A program made the position numbers and the translations under genes. 64,000 bases of DNA from Domibacillus antri (GTDB lineage: Bacteria; Bacillota; Bacilli; Bacillales; Domibacillaceae), in contig NZ_MSDU01000008.1 of the NCBI RefSeq assembly GCF_001936625.1, positions 1 to 64,000 of the forward strand, in the 5' to 3' direction. Of this stretch, positions 1-8,840 are shown one piece after another. Position 1 is the stretch's first letter, and every line of letters begins with the position of its first letter. The notes under the pieces are model-generated. The model saw only the letters and a list, made by a program, of their open reading frames with translations. It ran no database searches and was not told where the DNA came from.

Positions 1-126
1 AGTCTTCCAGCACGTTTCGCTGATAAAGAAGCGCCCTTCGCTTTTCTTTTAAACGTTGACGTTTTTATTGATTTTGTTCAGTTTTCAAAGATCAATTTCA
101 TTAACCGTCATCACTGACAGATATAC
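1..126 (-). other. 16S rRNA operon leader (transcribed leader, minus strand)
   Basis: Read on the minus strand, positions 94-74 give TGATCTTTGAAAACTGAACAA, followed by a CGTCAACG segment. This is the conserved boxA-like antitermination leader found just upstream of 16S rRNA in Bacillus. The 16S gene itself is inferred to start within about 100 bases beyond the left edge and is not in the window. No coding frame is seen here. Confidence 0.75.
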
Positions 127-156
127 ACTATATTATTTATTAAACATAGATGTCAA
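127..156 (-). promoter_or_regulatory. rRNA promoter, proximal (P2-like)
   Basis: On the minus strand TTGACA (156-151) is followed 18 bases later by TATAGT (132-127). It lies directly upstream of the 16S leader box. A perfect -35 with a near-consensus -10 fits a SigA rRNA promoter. Confidence 0.6.
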
Positions 157-210
157 ATGTTTTTTCAAAATCTACGTCTCTTAAATCATCACTTTTTCAT
201 AATGGTTAAT

Positions 211-240
211 AATATAACCCTTTCCAAAACAAAAAGTCAA
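211..240 (-). promoter_or_regulatory. rRNA promoter, distal (P1-like)
   Basis: On the minus strand TTGACT (240-235) is followed after 18 bases by TATATT (216-211), about 84 bases upstream of the proximal promoter. Tandem SigA promoters are usual for Bacillus rRNA operons. The stretch 241-767 beyond it shows no convincing gene. Confidence 0.5.
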
Positions 241-767
241 TAGACTTCTCATAAAATAACCATACACTTCCTACCTTTAGCTCTTTACTGTTTTGAATAG
301 TTACATAAAAAACGAGCATGAAGAATGAAGAATAAAAAATGAGATAAGCCGCTATTGCCGTATTGATTAGATTAAGAAAGTTTTAAACCACCACTCCTCA
401 AAGTGGGTGTCCGCAAAAACGTTCCTGCCTGTCCTCCTTGTCATATAGACAGAGGCCTGTCATTCCCGATTTTATTTAAAACTCCCGATTACAGCTTAAA
501 GGTTAAAACTTACTTATTTTTTACGAACAACGCAGCTCGTATGAGTATAGTACTTTATTTGTCCACTTGATTCAATGGTAATTGTTTCCTTCAAAAAATG
601 AAAATGGATGTGAATGTAAGCTCCGTTTCTCACCTAGACTATATAGCCGCGTCCTTAGCAGGTTGTTTTATGTCCCAAAACAAATTGAAAGAAAAATGAA
701 GGATGGAAAACATGATGGCAGGCGCGTAACGTTTACCAAGATTATTATGGATTGGGTGCACTATTTT

Positions 768-887
768 CATCTTAACAGCAGCCCTTATCTTCACACCTTT
801 TCTGACAACAAAGGAAGCCAGCACATCTCCTTGAACACAAAATATTGGAAAAATGCATATGTTGGCGCAAAACGAGTCTTAAAATAA
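768..887 (+). pseudogene. Remnant of an NlpC/P60 hydrolase C-terminus
   Basis: The last 39 codons read like the end of an NlpC/P60 domain: YLHTFSDNKG, then HISLNTKYWK, then YVGAKRVLK and a stop. The same closing pattern (MNHSYWG, YAGAKRVI) is visible in the intact NlpC/P60 gene at 9281-10294. The open frame runs back to 582, but the earlier residues do not resemble the family and lack the catalytic Cys and His motifs, so most of the gene has been lost. It ends 10 bases before a good terminator, which supports a former gene end. Identification rests only on this short tail. Confidence 0.45.
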
Positions 888-897
888 ATGATTAATA

Positions 898-926
898 GAC
901 CGGGTGCTGCCGCATCCGGTCTTTTC
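898..926 (+). terminator. Rho-independent terminator
   Basis: GACCGG (898-903) pairs with CCGGTC (916-921) and is followed by TTTTCT. It terminates the decayed plus-strand gene ending at 887. Confidence 0.6.
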
Positions 927-941
927 TCACTGTCCAGAATG

Positions 942-1886
942 TTAAAAATATTCGACGGAAAGTGTCGTTATAAACACTTTTTCCTGTCCCGGTTTTAATC
1001 CGCAAAGTCCCGTGACCTCTTCCGGCAGATCAAGGTTCGGCGCATTTGTCACCCATGAATACGGCTCAACCGCCAGCATATCCTCATTCCCGCCGGCTGT
1101 GAATAAAACCCAGTGTTTAAATCCTTTTACCGCTTCATACGTGACTTTAATGCCGCGGTCCGGATGCTCGATAACGGCTTTTCGGTCATCGGTCACCGGA
1201 TAAACATCATCTAACGCAAGCCCTGTTAGCTTCATTCCCTTTTTTAGTTCTGTTTTATATGGAACGAGTAACAGCTTGCCGGTCGGCAAATGCCGTTCAT
1301 TTAATTCCCAGTACGTATCCACATCCATGTGCAGCGTCGATTCTTCAATCGGAAATTGAAAGGTCGTATGATACCCCACGCCAACCGGCATCGTTTCCTC
1401 GCTTTCATTGATAACTTTTAATGTTTGGGTGATTCCCGAATCCAGCAGCTGAATGGTCATTTCGAGGACAAATGAATGCGGGAACTGTTTTAAAATGTCC
1501 GGATGAGCGCTGGATTGAAATATTGTCGTCAATATGTTCTGCTCCTGATCCACTCCACTGACGGTCCACTTTTTATCATGCACCCACCCGTGAATATGTA
1601 CATTCTCTTTCGCCCGGTTCATTTCCAGCTCATACGTACGGTCACGGAATCGAAAAACAGCATCCTCTATCCGATTCGGCGGAAATAAGACGGGTGTGCC
1701 GTATAACATTTTTCGGCTGGCGTGTTCCTCTTTCGTTTTTGGAACCCGCAGCAATTCCACCTGCTTTGTTTTATCAAAAACGGAAATGAGATTGCTTCCT
1801 TCACCGGGAAGAACGACCGCTTTAAAAAAGTCATTCTCCATTTCGTATGCTTCTTGTTCTAAAAATTCAATGGTTCGAATGCCCAT
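942..1886 (-). CDS. Aldose 1-epimerase family protein
   Basis: Galactose mutarotase-like enzyme of 314 residues, expected to interconvert alpha and beta anomers of aldoses in the cytoplasm. Family landmarks: a HIHG motif near residue 100, the catalytic-type His in GVGYHTTF, and the C-terminal VEPYSWVTNAPN segment, where the family's catalytic Glu sits. The start is taken at the ATG 30 bases inside the longest frame because AGGAGG lies about 7 bases upstream. It is monocistronic, divergent from the mreB-like gene at 2099, and has no sugar operon around it, so the substrate is unknown. Confidence 0.85.
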   Translation of the reverse strand: MGIRTIEFLEQEAYEMENDFFKAVVLPGEGSNLISVFDKTKQVELLRVPKTKEEHASRKMLYGTPVLFPPNRIEDAVFRFRDRTYELEMNRAKENVHIHGWVHDKKWTVSGVDQEQNILTTIFQSSAHPDILKQFPHSFVLEMTIQLLDSGITQTLKVINESEETMPVGVGYHTTFQFPIEESTLHMDVDTYWELNERHLPTGKLLLVPYKTELKKGMKLTGLALDDVYPVTDDRKAVIEHPDRGIKVTYEAVKGFKHWVLFTAGGNEDMLAVEPYSWVTNAPNLDLPEEVTGLCGLKPGQEKVFITTLSVEYF

Positions 1887-2098
1887 TATGCTGCCTCCTG
1901 ACTCTTCAATGTTCAATTTGCTTCCATCATACCAAAACCTTTGCAGAAGAAGAAAGGAATTGGCATTGTATGATACGCATGAAAAACGATGAACGGGTTA
2001 TGTTAAAAAAGGTTGAATTTTGTTTCATAAAAACGGCCTGGTCCGCATACATATAATAATTGCGCTCGCAATAAAGCCTTCATAAAGGAGAAACGGTT

Positions 2099-3112
2099 AT
2101 GTTTAAAATTGGTGTGAGGGATCTTGGAATTGACTTAGGAACGGCGAATACCGTTGTCTATGTAAAAGGAAAAGGCATCACTGTGCGGGAGCCGTCGGTT
2201 GTCGCGGTAGCAAAAGATTCAAACCGTATTATTGCTGTTGGAAATGCAGCGAAAGAGATGATTGGGCGGACGCCTGAAAATGTTCAGGCACTCCGCCCGA
2301 TGAAAGACGGCGTCATTGCGGATTACGATACGACCACCGCAATGATGAAGTATTTTATAAAAGAAGCACAGCATAAAGCCGCCTTTGGAAGCAAGCCGAA
2401 CGTGATGGTTTGTGTCCCTTCCGGCATTACGCCGGTTGAACGGCGCGCTGTCATTGATGCGACGAAAGAAGCGGGCGCACGGGAAGCCTATCCGATCGAG
2501 GAATCATTAGCGGCGGCCATTGGAGCCGATTTGCCTGTATGGGAACCGACCGGAAGCATGATTGTGGATATAGGAGGCGGTACTACGGAAGTGGCGGTCA
2601 TTTCTCTCGGCGGCATCGTGACCAGTCATTCCATTCGTATCGCAGGAGATGAGATGGATCGTGCGATTATACATTACGTTCGGAAACAGTATAATTTGTT
2701 GATTGGCGACCGCACAGCGGAGACTGCCAAAATGGAAATCGGCTCTTACGGAGAAACAGACCACACTCCTCCCCTTGACATTCGGGGCCGGGATATGCTG
2801 ACCGGCCTGCCAAAAATTATTGAAATTCCGGGTGAGGAGATTTCACTTGCTTTAAAGGATAAAGTAGAGGATATTGTCGACACCGTTATTAAAACACTCG
2901 AAACAACGCCGCCGGAGCTTGCGGCTGATATTATGCACCGGGGCATTGTCTTAACCGGCGGCGGCGCTTTGCTGAAAAATTTGGACAACGTGTTACATGC
3001 AGAAACAAGAATCCCTGTTTTCATTGCTGCAAACCCGCTTGACTGTGTAGCGATCGGCACAGGAAAAGCATTAAATCAAATTCATTTATTTAAAACAGCA
3101 GCGAAATTATAG
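2099..3112 (+). CDS. MreB-family actin-like cell shape protein (solo paralogue)
   Basis: Bacterial actin of 337 residues that would form membrane-associated filaments guiding cell wall synthesis. The N-terminal [11 protein letters not shown] phosphate-binding loop, the central [12 protein letters not shown] and the late [11 protein letters not shown] nucleotide motifs are all present. By eye it is closer to MreB ([21 protein letters not shown]) than to Mbl or MreBH. It stands alone: mreC, mreD and minCD are not beside it, so it is likely a second copy with the role played by MreBH in B. subtilis. The usual PIEEP reads PIEES here. SD AAAGGAG precedes the ATG. Confidence 0.88.
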   Translation: MFKIGVRDLGIDLGTANTVVYVKGKGITVREPSVVAVAKDSNRIIAVGNAAKEMIGRTPENVQALRPMKDGVIADYDTTTAMMKYFIKEAQHKAAFGSKPNVMVCVPSGITPVERRAVIDATKEAGAREAYPIEESLAAAIGADLPVWEPTGSMIVDIGGGTTEVAVISLGGIVTSHSIRIAGDEMDRAIIHYVRKQYNLLIGDRTAETAKMEIGSYGETDHTPPLDIRGRDMLTGLPKIIEIPGEEISLALKDKVEDIVDTVIKTLETTPPELAADIMHRGIVLTGGGALLKNLDNVLHAETRIPVFIAANPLDCVAIGTGKALNQIHLFKTAAKL

Positions 3113-3139
3113 TCCTGTTTGTGGAACACAACGATTCCC

Positions 3140-4330
3140 TTACATATAAAGTCCCGCCAAAAAAATACCAAGGGATTCTTCATATATTTCATCAAATTGC
3201 GTAATAGGAAGGGGATTCGTTCCTTCACCAAGTTCAATGGTAAAGCCCGGTCTGCGCCAGTCCTGGATAAACCAGTCTTTATATCCGGCATAGCTTTCAA
3301 TGGTGCGGACCGGTACATAGCCGCTGACCCTTCCAAATTCTTTGGAAATGAGAGCGGATTCCGGCGGTTCCATGTTTTCAAATCCCCAATAAACAACTTT
3401 TCCCTGCGTGTGGAACGCCAGCACTCTCGAAAAATCCCTTTTTTTCGTCAGCTCTGCCATTGCAATCGATTCAGGTTCAGACAATGGCCGTTCCCCCCCA
3501 TAGTCTCTCGGTCCGGGGCGGTTCGGATGGTTTGCCCGTTCTTCCTCCCACTTTGCCGGAAATTGATCGTTCAAATCGACACCTCTGATATTCGCTTTCC
3601 ATCCTGAAAAGTCCGTATTCCCATTGTTTAGTGAAACGACACTGTCATTCCACGGCTCCTCTGCAGGAAGGCCATTTATCACAAGATCGACACCATCCGG
3701 ATTTACCATCGGCACGATCGACCACATCGTTTGCTCGTATAAACGATACGCCGCTAAACCGCGCAGGGACGTCTGATTTGTCAGTGCTAATGCATAATCG
3801 TTTAAAAATGTCATAATGACCGATGTGGTGATCCATTCATTCGCATGAAAAGATCCGTTATAATGCACACGCTTGCCGCCGTTTCCAATCAGGACTTCGT
3901 CTATGTCTTTTCCCATAACAGACTGGCCAATAGAAGCAACACGTAAAAAGGGATAGACCGTTTGTAAACGCCGCATATCGTTCATCATTTGACTATAGTC
4001 ATAATATCGCTTTCCATTGACAATTCGCCACGTAATCCGCCGCGGAACACGTATCATCTGTCCTGCCTGCACCCGGTCAGGCGTCATTCCGGGATTCACC
4101 TGCAAAATCGCACTCACCGGGATTTGACGTGATTGGGCAATATTCCATAATGAGTCTCCGGCCCGCAGCTGCACATGTTGAATCACGTACCCAGGGATCT
4201 GTACCTTCTGTCCGATGCTCAGCCGATCCGATTGAATCTCCCGATTGGAGTCCCTTATGAGCTGCAGATCTATATGAAACAACTGACTGTAGGACCATAA
4301 AGAATCTCCCGGCCTCACTACAATTTCCAT
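3140..4330 (-). CDS. LysM and M14 carboxypeptidase: gamma-D-glutamyl-diamino acid endopeptidase
   Basis: Peptidoglycan hydrolase of 396 residues: LysM at about 2-46 and 50-95, then an M14 zinc carboxypeptidase domain. The zinc ligands H162 and E165 sit in HANEW, a later His in AFHTQGK, and the catalytic-type Glu in FTIELGEG. The arrangement and length match endopeptidase I of Lysinibacillus sphaericus and YqgT of B. subtilis, which cut D-Glu to diaminopimelate bonds in stem peptides, often during sporulation. The start at 4330 is set by AGGAGG 7 bases upstream; the longer frame adds an unlikely N-terminus. No signal peptide is seen, so it may act in the mother cell. Confidence 0.88.
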   Translation of the reverse strand: MEIVVRPGDSLWSYSQLFHIDLQLIRDSNREIQSDRLSIGQKVQIPGYVIQHVQLRAGDSLWNIAQSRQIPVSAILQVNPGMTPDRVQAGQMIRVPRRITWRIVNGKRYYDYSQMMNDMRRLQTVYPFLRVASIGQSVMGKDIDEVLIGNGGKRVHYNGSFHANEWITTSVIMTFLNDYALALTNQTSLRGLAAYRLYEQTMWSIVPMVNPDGVDLVINGLPAEEPWNDSVVSLNNGNTDFSGWKANIRGVDLNDQFPAKWEEERANHPNRPGPRDYGGERPLSEPESIAMAELTKKRDFSRVLAFHTQGKVVYWGFENMEPPESALISKEFGRVSGYVPVRTIESYAGYKDWFIQDWRRPGFTIELGEGTNPLPITQFDEIYEESLGIFLAGLYM

Positions 4331-4517
4331 GAAGTTCCTCCTATTAGTCAAAAGTTGTTCTTTTTTAACTGTATGCAGCAGCGTCCAAGATTGCAGAAGA
4401 AGACCTCTCAAACATTCATCAAGACATCTCCTGATTATTTCGCTGGCCGAGATTTCGGTAAATAAGTCCCTCTACCGCTGTCAGCCGCTTATGGAACAGC
4501 CTCTTCTGAAATGCCTC

Positions 4518-5930
4518 TTATCGTTTTCGGACAATGAACGTATCGCCGAGGAGTGCCCAGTTTTGAGGAAACGGGTAGCCAAGCACCCAATAACTGAGCC
4601 CTCTCAGTTTATACGATTTGACCAAATTAAATTTAGCCCTGGCACTGCGGGCATCTTCAAACCAGACTTCATGAGAGCGGCCGCGATTATCGACATACGT
4701 GTAATACGGAGACTGGCTTTTCTGGTTATATTTTATTTCCGCGCGATATTGAGCCGCACGCCTCATCGCTTCCTGCATGTCAAATGTCTCTGCTTCCTGT
4801 CCTTCTTTATGCGGAACGATCCAGTCACGTGCATAGATTTGAAAGCCCAGTAAGATTTTATCTCCCGGAATAACGGTCACCGCATAGTCAAGAACGCGTT
4901 TTATTTGGTCAATCGGTGAAATTGCCTGAGGCGGGCCTTTTCGATACCCCCATTCATACGTCATCAGAACCACAAAATCGAGAATCCGGCCGTGCGCCGG
5001 ATAATCATGCGCCTCCACTAACATCCCTTTTTGATCTCCGCTTGTCTTTGGCGCAAGAGAAGAGGAGACAAAAAACCCTTCCGGATGAAGCCGGTCTACT
5101 GCCCGGTGGAGAAAACGATTGTAAAATTCCCGATCGGCTGGTGCCACATTTTCGAAATCGATATTGAGTCCGTCATATCCTCTTCTTTTCATGGTGTGGA
5201 TGATGTTGGTTAATAATGTTTCCACTAAGTCTGGGCTGGAAAGAATGAAGTGAGCCAATTCGGTTCCCGCCTCCGTACTTGAAAAATTGGTGATCGCCAT
5301 CATGGGTACAACATTCGTGGACCGGGCGACTTGTACTGTCGGAAAATCATCGATTGGTTCAAGGCTGGCGTCTTCCTTCATTCTATATCCGAATGGACTG
5401 GCATATGTCAGGTCATAAGCTACTTCACGCACCTGATTGGCGCCGGTTTGTCCAAATGTGTACGAAAATGCATTGACATCAATAACAGGCTTTGGATCTG
5501 CTGGAATCCTCAGACGCTGTCCTATATAAAGAAGAGACGGCGTTGTCAGACGGTTTGCCTGTACAATTGCCTGCACAGTCGTTCCATAACGTAAAGCAAT
5601 CGCATAAAGTGAATCCCCGGCCCTGACCGTATGAAAAATCACTGGGATATATAAAACCTGCCCGGGATAAATGCTGTCTGGATGTGCGATCCGGTTCGTC
5701 TGAATGATTTCCTGCACCGTTGTCCCGTATTGATTGGCAATCTGTCTGAGCGTCTCTCCCTGCCTTACAAAATGCCTAATATACGGTTCAGGAATCAGCA
5801 GCGCCTGCCCAATCACCAGCTTATCAGGCTGTTCCAGACCATTTACCTCCACAAGTCGAGTTGTATGGATTCCGTATTGACGGGCGATTCCCGATAACGT
5901 ATCGCCTCTTATCACCACATGAATTTTCAC
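4518..5930 (-). CDS. Spore cortex-lytic GH18 glycosidase with three LysM domains (SleL/YaaH type)
   Basis: A 470-residue protein with LysM repeats at about 2-48, 51-96 and 99-143 and a GH18 domain from about 150. The GH18 catalytic motif DGLNIDFE ends at E260, the acid/base residue. SleL/YaaH proteins are N-acetylglucosaminidases that degrade cortex fragments during germination and are packed in the spore outer layers. The start is a GTG; GTG at codon 5 is an alternative with better SD spacing (GGAAAGG). It faces the same way as the neighbouring M14 hydrolase but is 187 bases from it, so it is probably separately transcribed. Confidence 0.88.
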   Translation of the reverse strand: MKIHVVIRGDTLSGIARQYGIHTTRLVEVNGLEQPDKLVIGQALLIPEPYIRHFVRQGETLRQIANQYGTTVQEIIQTNRIAHPDSIYPGQVLYIPVIFHTVRAGDSLYAIALRYGTTVQAIVQANRLTTPSLLYIGQRLRIPADPKPVIDVNAFSYTFGQTGANQVREVAYDLTYASPFGYRMKEDASLEPIDDFPTVQVARSTNVVPMMAITNFSSTEAGTELAHFILSSPDLVETLLTNIIHTMKRRGYDGLNIDFENVAPADREFYNRFLHRAVDRLHPEGFFVSSSLAPKTSGDQKGMLVEAHDYPAHGRILDFVVLMTYEWGYRKGPPQAISPIDQIKRVLDYAVTVIPGDKILLGFQIYARDWIVPHKEGQEAETFDMQEAMRRAAQYRAEIKYNQKSQSPYYTYVDNRGRSHEVWFEDARSARAKFNLVKSYKLRGLSYWVLGYPFPQNWALLGDTFIVRKR

Positions 5931-6052
5931 CTTTCCAGCCCCGCTTTCGTTCCCATTCTCCTTTCATCTTATGAACTGTGTCGGTGATATATGATTCGGA
6001 CAGCTGGAGGCTGGTTTTTAAGTCCCATCATTTGCTGATGGCGTATGGACGT

Positions 6053-6122
6053 CCGGATTCAGTTAAAATCCAGCTTTCAAAAGAAGAAAGGGATGTCTCG
6101 ATGAATGTTTGAGGACATCCCC
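6053..6122. repeat. Dispersed intergenic repeat, copy A
   Basis: The segment CCGGATTCA, ATCCAGC, AAAAGAAGAAAGGGATGTCTC then GATGAATG and closing GACATCCC is shared in order with 8642-8741 and, inverted, with 52303-52480. The right end forms a hairpin that doubles as a terminator. Confidence 0.5.
6090..6121 (-). terminator. Terminator of lytH
   Basis: GGGATGTC (6090-6097) pairs with GACATCCC (6114-6121). On the minus strand it is followed by TTTCTTCTTTTG. It lies 35 bases past the lytH stop. Confidence 0.6.
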
Positions 6123-6155
6123 AAAAGCTGAAATTACATTTTTCAGAATACACCC

Positions 6156-7145
6156 TTAGCGTTCATCACGTTCTTCTTTTTCCCATGCCTTGAGAGAAGG
6201 ATATGGATCAAATGCCCATTCTATCCGCCCGTTATATTTATACATGCCGTAGTGAAGATGCGGAGGAAATCGGCCGGATGTTCCCTTTTTCCCGTATCCT
6301 GAACTTCCAACATAGCCAATAACGGTTCCCGGATCAACCATATCGCCTTTTTTTAAGTCTTTTGTAAAATACGCCAGGTGGGCGAAGTAATGATATACAT
6401 TGTGAATATCGCGGATCCCGATCCGCCAGCCGCCAAATTTATTCCATCCCATGACCTCCACGATGCCGTAAGAGGTGGCGCGGATGGGAACACCGTAAGA
6501 AGCAAACAAATCCGTTCCTTCATGCATCCGGTGTCCTCCCCAGCCTCTGCTTGCGCCCCAGGTGCCGCGGTAACTGAAGTTATGTTCAATTGGAATTGGG
6601 AAAGCGTGGTTATCAAGATCGAGCGTTTCATACTCTTTGTAAATATTCGCGATCGTCATGATTTGATTAACAGTTTCTTTCCGCCCGTAATAATCCTTTA
6701 AGGCTTTTTTAAAATCTTTTTCCGTATGTCCATACCCGCTTAAAAAGACAGCCATCGTATACAAAACATCGTCATCATCATTCGGATCGGCCAGCCCATC
6801 CTGATTTCCATCCCTTCCTAATCCCCCAAAAAACAGAATGGATTCCGGGGAGGTATCTTTTTTGTTTGGATTCAGCATGCCGGTCCATTTCTCATCCGGG
6901 AATTGAATGGCCATGACGCCGTCTTTTTCAGGAATATCCGGGCGCACTTGTTGAATGTTTCGCTCAAATTGGTCGACAGCCGCCAAATAAAACCATGGTA
7001 ACGTCAAGCTTTCGTATTTTAAATAATAGCTCATTCTGGCTTCCAATCGTTCTTCTCTCGAAGGCTGCTCTTTAGCTGAAACAACAGAGGAAAAAAGAAA
7101 GAAGCACGCAATCAGCGAAGATGGAAAACAAATCCAATGATGCAC
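6156..7145 (-). CDS. lytH: LytH-type M23 peptidase (sporulation L-Ala-D-Glu endopeptidase)
   Basis: A 329-residue secreted peptidase. A hydrophobic signal peptide covers about residues 3-24. The C-terminal M23 (LytM-like) domain shows the zinc motif H208-x3-D212 (HEGTDLFA) and the later HLHYG motif. A long N-terminal region with a calcium-loop-like DGNQDGLADPNDDDD stretch (about 112-126) resembles B. subtilis LytH (YunA), of similar length, which trims cortex side chains to single L-Ala in sporulation. The start is GTG with AAAGGAGG upstream. A terminator follows, so it is monocistronic. Confidence 0.82.
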   Translation of the reverse strand: MHHWICFPSSLIACFFLFSSVVSAKEQPSREERLEARMSYYLKYESLTLPWFYLAAVDQFERNIQQVRPDIPEKDGVMAIQFPDEKWTGMLNPNKKDTSPESILFFGGLGRDGNQDGLADPNDDDDVLYTMAVFLSGYGHTEKDFKKALKDYYGRKETVNQIMTIANIYKEYETLDLDNHAFPIPIEHNFSYRGTWGASRGWGGHRMHEGTDLFASYGVPIRATSYGIVEVMGWNKFGGWRIGIRDIHNVYHYFAHLAYFTKDLKKGDMVDPGTVIGYVGSSGYGKKGTSGRFPPHLHYGMYKYNGRIEWAFDPYPSLKAWEKEERDER

Positions 7146-7224
7146 ACGGAAAACCTCCTTTTTTTAATCCTCATTTAGATTTCCCCATTTTGTTTTTTTC
7201 ATCACCACTTTTATCCGTAAAAAA

Positions 7225-7250
7225 CCCCTCAACCTGTAATCGTTGAGGGG
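7225..7250 (-). terminator. Terminator
   Basis: CCCCTCAAC (7225-7233) pairs with GTTGAGGGG (7242-7250). On the minus strand a T tract follows. It ends the 78-residue gene just upstream. Confidence 0.8.
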
Positions 7251-7265
7251 AGAATACTACAATTT

Positions 7266-7502
7266 TTATGAGAGACGTAAGATCCGATTTTCCCGGCCGC
7301 CGTCTTCACAATATATTGGCATAATATTGATTTTTTTTATTTTATCAGTCTGAATATAATGCGTTTCGTAATGGTGTGGGATTTCCAGCCATACAGAACT
7401 GTTTTCAATTTCCTGAATGATTTCCTGTTCATCTGTATGATGAAATTGATATACACGTTTATCACCATTCACCATTTCCACAACCACTTGAAAATCTTCC
7501 AC
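7266..7502 (-). CDS. Small hypothetical protein
   Basis: A 78-residue cytoplasmic protein not recognised. It starts at a GTG preceded by AAGGGGG at good spacing. It is acidic in the middle (DEQEIIQEIENSS) and looks like a small beta-rich fold (FQVVVEMVNGDKRVYQF). No membrane segment and no Cys pair are seen. It is a single gene between its own terminator and an unrelated small gene. Confidence 0.6.
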   Translation of the reverse strand: MEDFQVVVEMVNGDKRVYQFHHTDEQEIIQEIENSSVWLEIPHHYETHYIQTDKIKKINIMPIYCEDGGRENRILRLS

Positions 7503-7624
7503 ATCATCTGCCCCCTTTATGCCTTTATTATCTGACAGAAAGGAGGCGCATTGCTATAACTTTCCTTCGTCTTTTTCCGACAACCACATCACTGGCCGCC
7601 AAATTCCACAGCGGTTTTCATTCA

Positions 7625-7888
7625 TTATTCGCCGTCAAGAGGCCGGGCCCACTCGCCTAAATAATGACGCGCAACAGGATTTTGCCGGACATCTGCCAGT
7701 TCACCGTCCACCTCTTCGCATAAATCCTTTGGAATACTGCGCTTGTTCCGCCGCTCAAAAGCCGGCCAGATGACATTGTACTCCTCCCGGCCATCGTCCA
7801 GCACATGAAATGTTTCGTTTAAATTTTGTTCAAACCACTTATTATAAACCGGGCTGGTACGCACAATTTTCACCAGTTTTATTGTCAT
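7625..7888 (-). CDS. Small hypothetical protein
   Basis: An 87-residue protein with no family I can name. It is rich in charged and aromatic residues (VYNKWFEQNL, VIWPAFERRNKRS) and has no signal or membrane segment. The SD (AAGGATGG) is moderate. The gap of 122 bases to 7502 holds no obvious promoter or terminator. It is called because of its clean frame and start. Confidence 0.5.
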   Translation of the reverse strand: MTIKLVKIVRTSPVYNKWFEQNLNETFHVLDDGREEYNVIWPAFERRNKRSIPKDLCEEVDGELADVRQNPVARHYLGEWARPLDGE

Positions 7889-8098
7889 TCTTTCTCAGCC
7901 ATCCTTTCCGTTTTTTTGTAAATGATTGTTTCGTTCCTTTCGTTATGCCCGGAAAAGAGATGTTTCATACGCCGAATGAACATTGTCTAATTGAACCGGA
8001 GAGAAAAGACGTTTTTTTTGTAAGTGAGCTTGGGGATGTATGAAAAATCAAACGCTGGTTATTTTATTAGGTGGAATCACTTTAAAGGAGGAAAAACA

Positions 8099-8605
8099 TT
8101 GAAAAAATTAGTTCGCTTTACAATTATCGGCTTGACCCTTTTTGCGCTTGCAGGCTGTAATACAAATCGAGACGAAGCCATAAATAATGATGATCAGACT
8201 CCCGCAGAAAATGTCAATTATGAGCCGGACAACAACCAAGACCGGGATGCGAACGAGACCGACAGTGAATCGCGGTTAGATGTGGCGGATGATGCGGCGG
8301 ATCGAATCGTTCAATTGGATGAGGTCGAAACGGCAAACGTCATTGTGACAGATGACAATGCGTATGTCGCTGTCGTCTTGCGTGATGCGGCAAATGAAGA
8401 AGTAACGAATGAAGTAGAAGACAAAATTGCAGCGGAAGTAAAGGCGGAAGATTCAAGCATTCAAAACGTATATGTGTCAGCGAATCCTGATTTTGTCGAT
8501 CGGATAGCGGATTACAGAGAAAAAATTAATGCACGCGAACCTGTAAAAGGACTGGTCGAGGAATTTAGCGGTATGGTTCAAAATGTATTTCCTGATGCCC
8601 ACTAA
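8099..8605 (+). CDS. YhcN/YlaJ-family spore lipoprotein
   Basis: A 168-residue lipoprotein. The start is TTG at 8099, chosen because AAAGGAGG lies 8 bases upstream and the product begins with a lipoprotein signal (KKLVRF, then ALAGC with the lipidated Cys at residue 20). After an Asp/Asn-rich linker comes the YhcN/YlaJ domain (DVADDAADRIVQLDEVETA, then a VYVSANPDFVDRI segment). Members are forespore or cortex proteins expressed in sporulation; the precise role is not known. A terminator follows. Confidence 0.8.
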   Translation: MKKLVRFTIIGLTLFALAGCNTNRDEAINNDDQTPAENVNYEPDNNQDRDANETDSESRLDVADDAADRIVQLDEVETANVIVTDDNAYVAVVLRDAANEEVTNEVEDKIAAEVKAEDSSIQNVYVSANPDFVDRIADYREKINAREPVKGLVEEFSGMVQNVFPDAH

Positions 8606-8641
8606 AAAATTCCAGGAAGCGTCATATAAGTATGGAACAAT

Positions 8642-8741
8642 GGCTGGATTCATGAAAAATCCGGCCATTGAGCAGGAAAAACGGCTATTGAAATGAAGAT
8701 GAAGAAAGGAGCTGTCTCAATGAACGTTTGAGACAGCTCCT
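8642..8741. repeat. Dispersed intergenic repeat, copy B
   Basis: It carries an imperfect hairpin GGCTGGATT...AATCCGGCC (8642-8666), AAAACGGCTATTG, GATGAAGAAAGGA and the terminal hairpin with GTCTCAATGAACG. The same elements occur in the same order in copies at 6053-6122 and, inverted, 52303-52480. Confidence 0.5.
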
Positions 8742-8745
8742 TATC
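8708..8745 (+). terminator. Terminator of the YhcN-type lipoprotein gene
   Basis: GGAGCTGTCTCA pairs with TGAGACAGCTCC over 8708-8740 and is followed by TTATCTTT. Confidence 0.7.
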
Positions 8746-8840
8746 TTTGTCAAAACTATTCTTTTTTAAAGAACGAAACGGCGCCCCGCAAATAAGATCC
8801 AAATTTAAACGTATGGTATGATGAATAAAAGGGGGTTTTC

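Noticed and set aside
448-461. Small palindrome GACAGAGGCCTGTC upstream of the rRNA promoters
   Set aside because: Short stem, no T run, no gene context; probably chance.
582-767. Front part of the 101-codon plus-strand frame as a full protein
   Set aside because: No SD, no recognisable residues before about codon 62; only the tail resembles NlpC/P60, so I treat it as a remnant.
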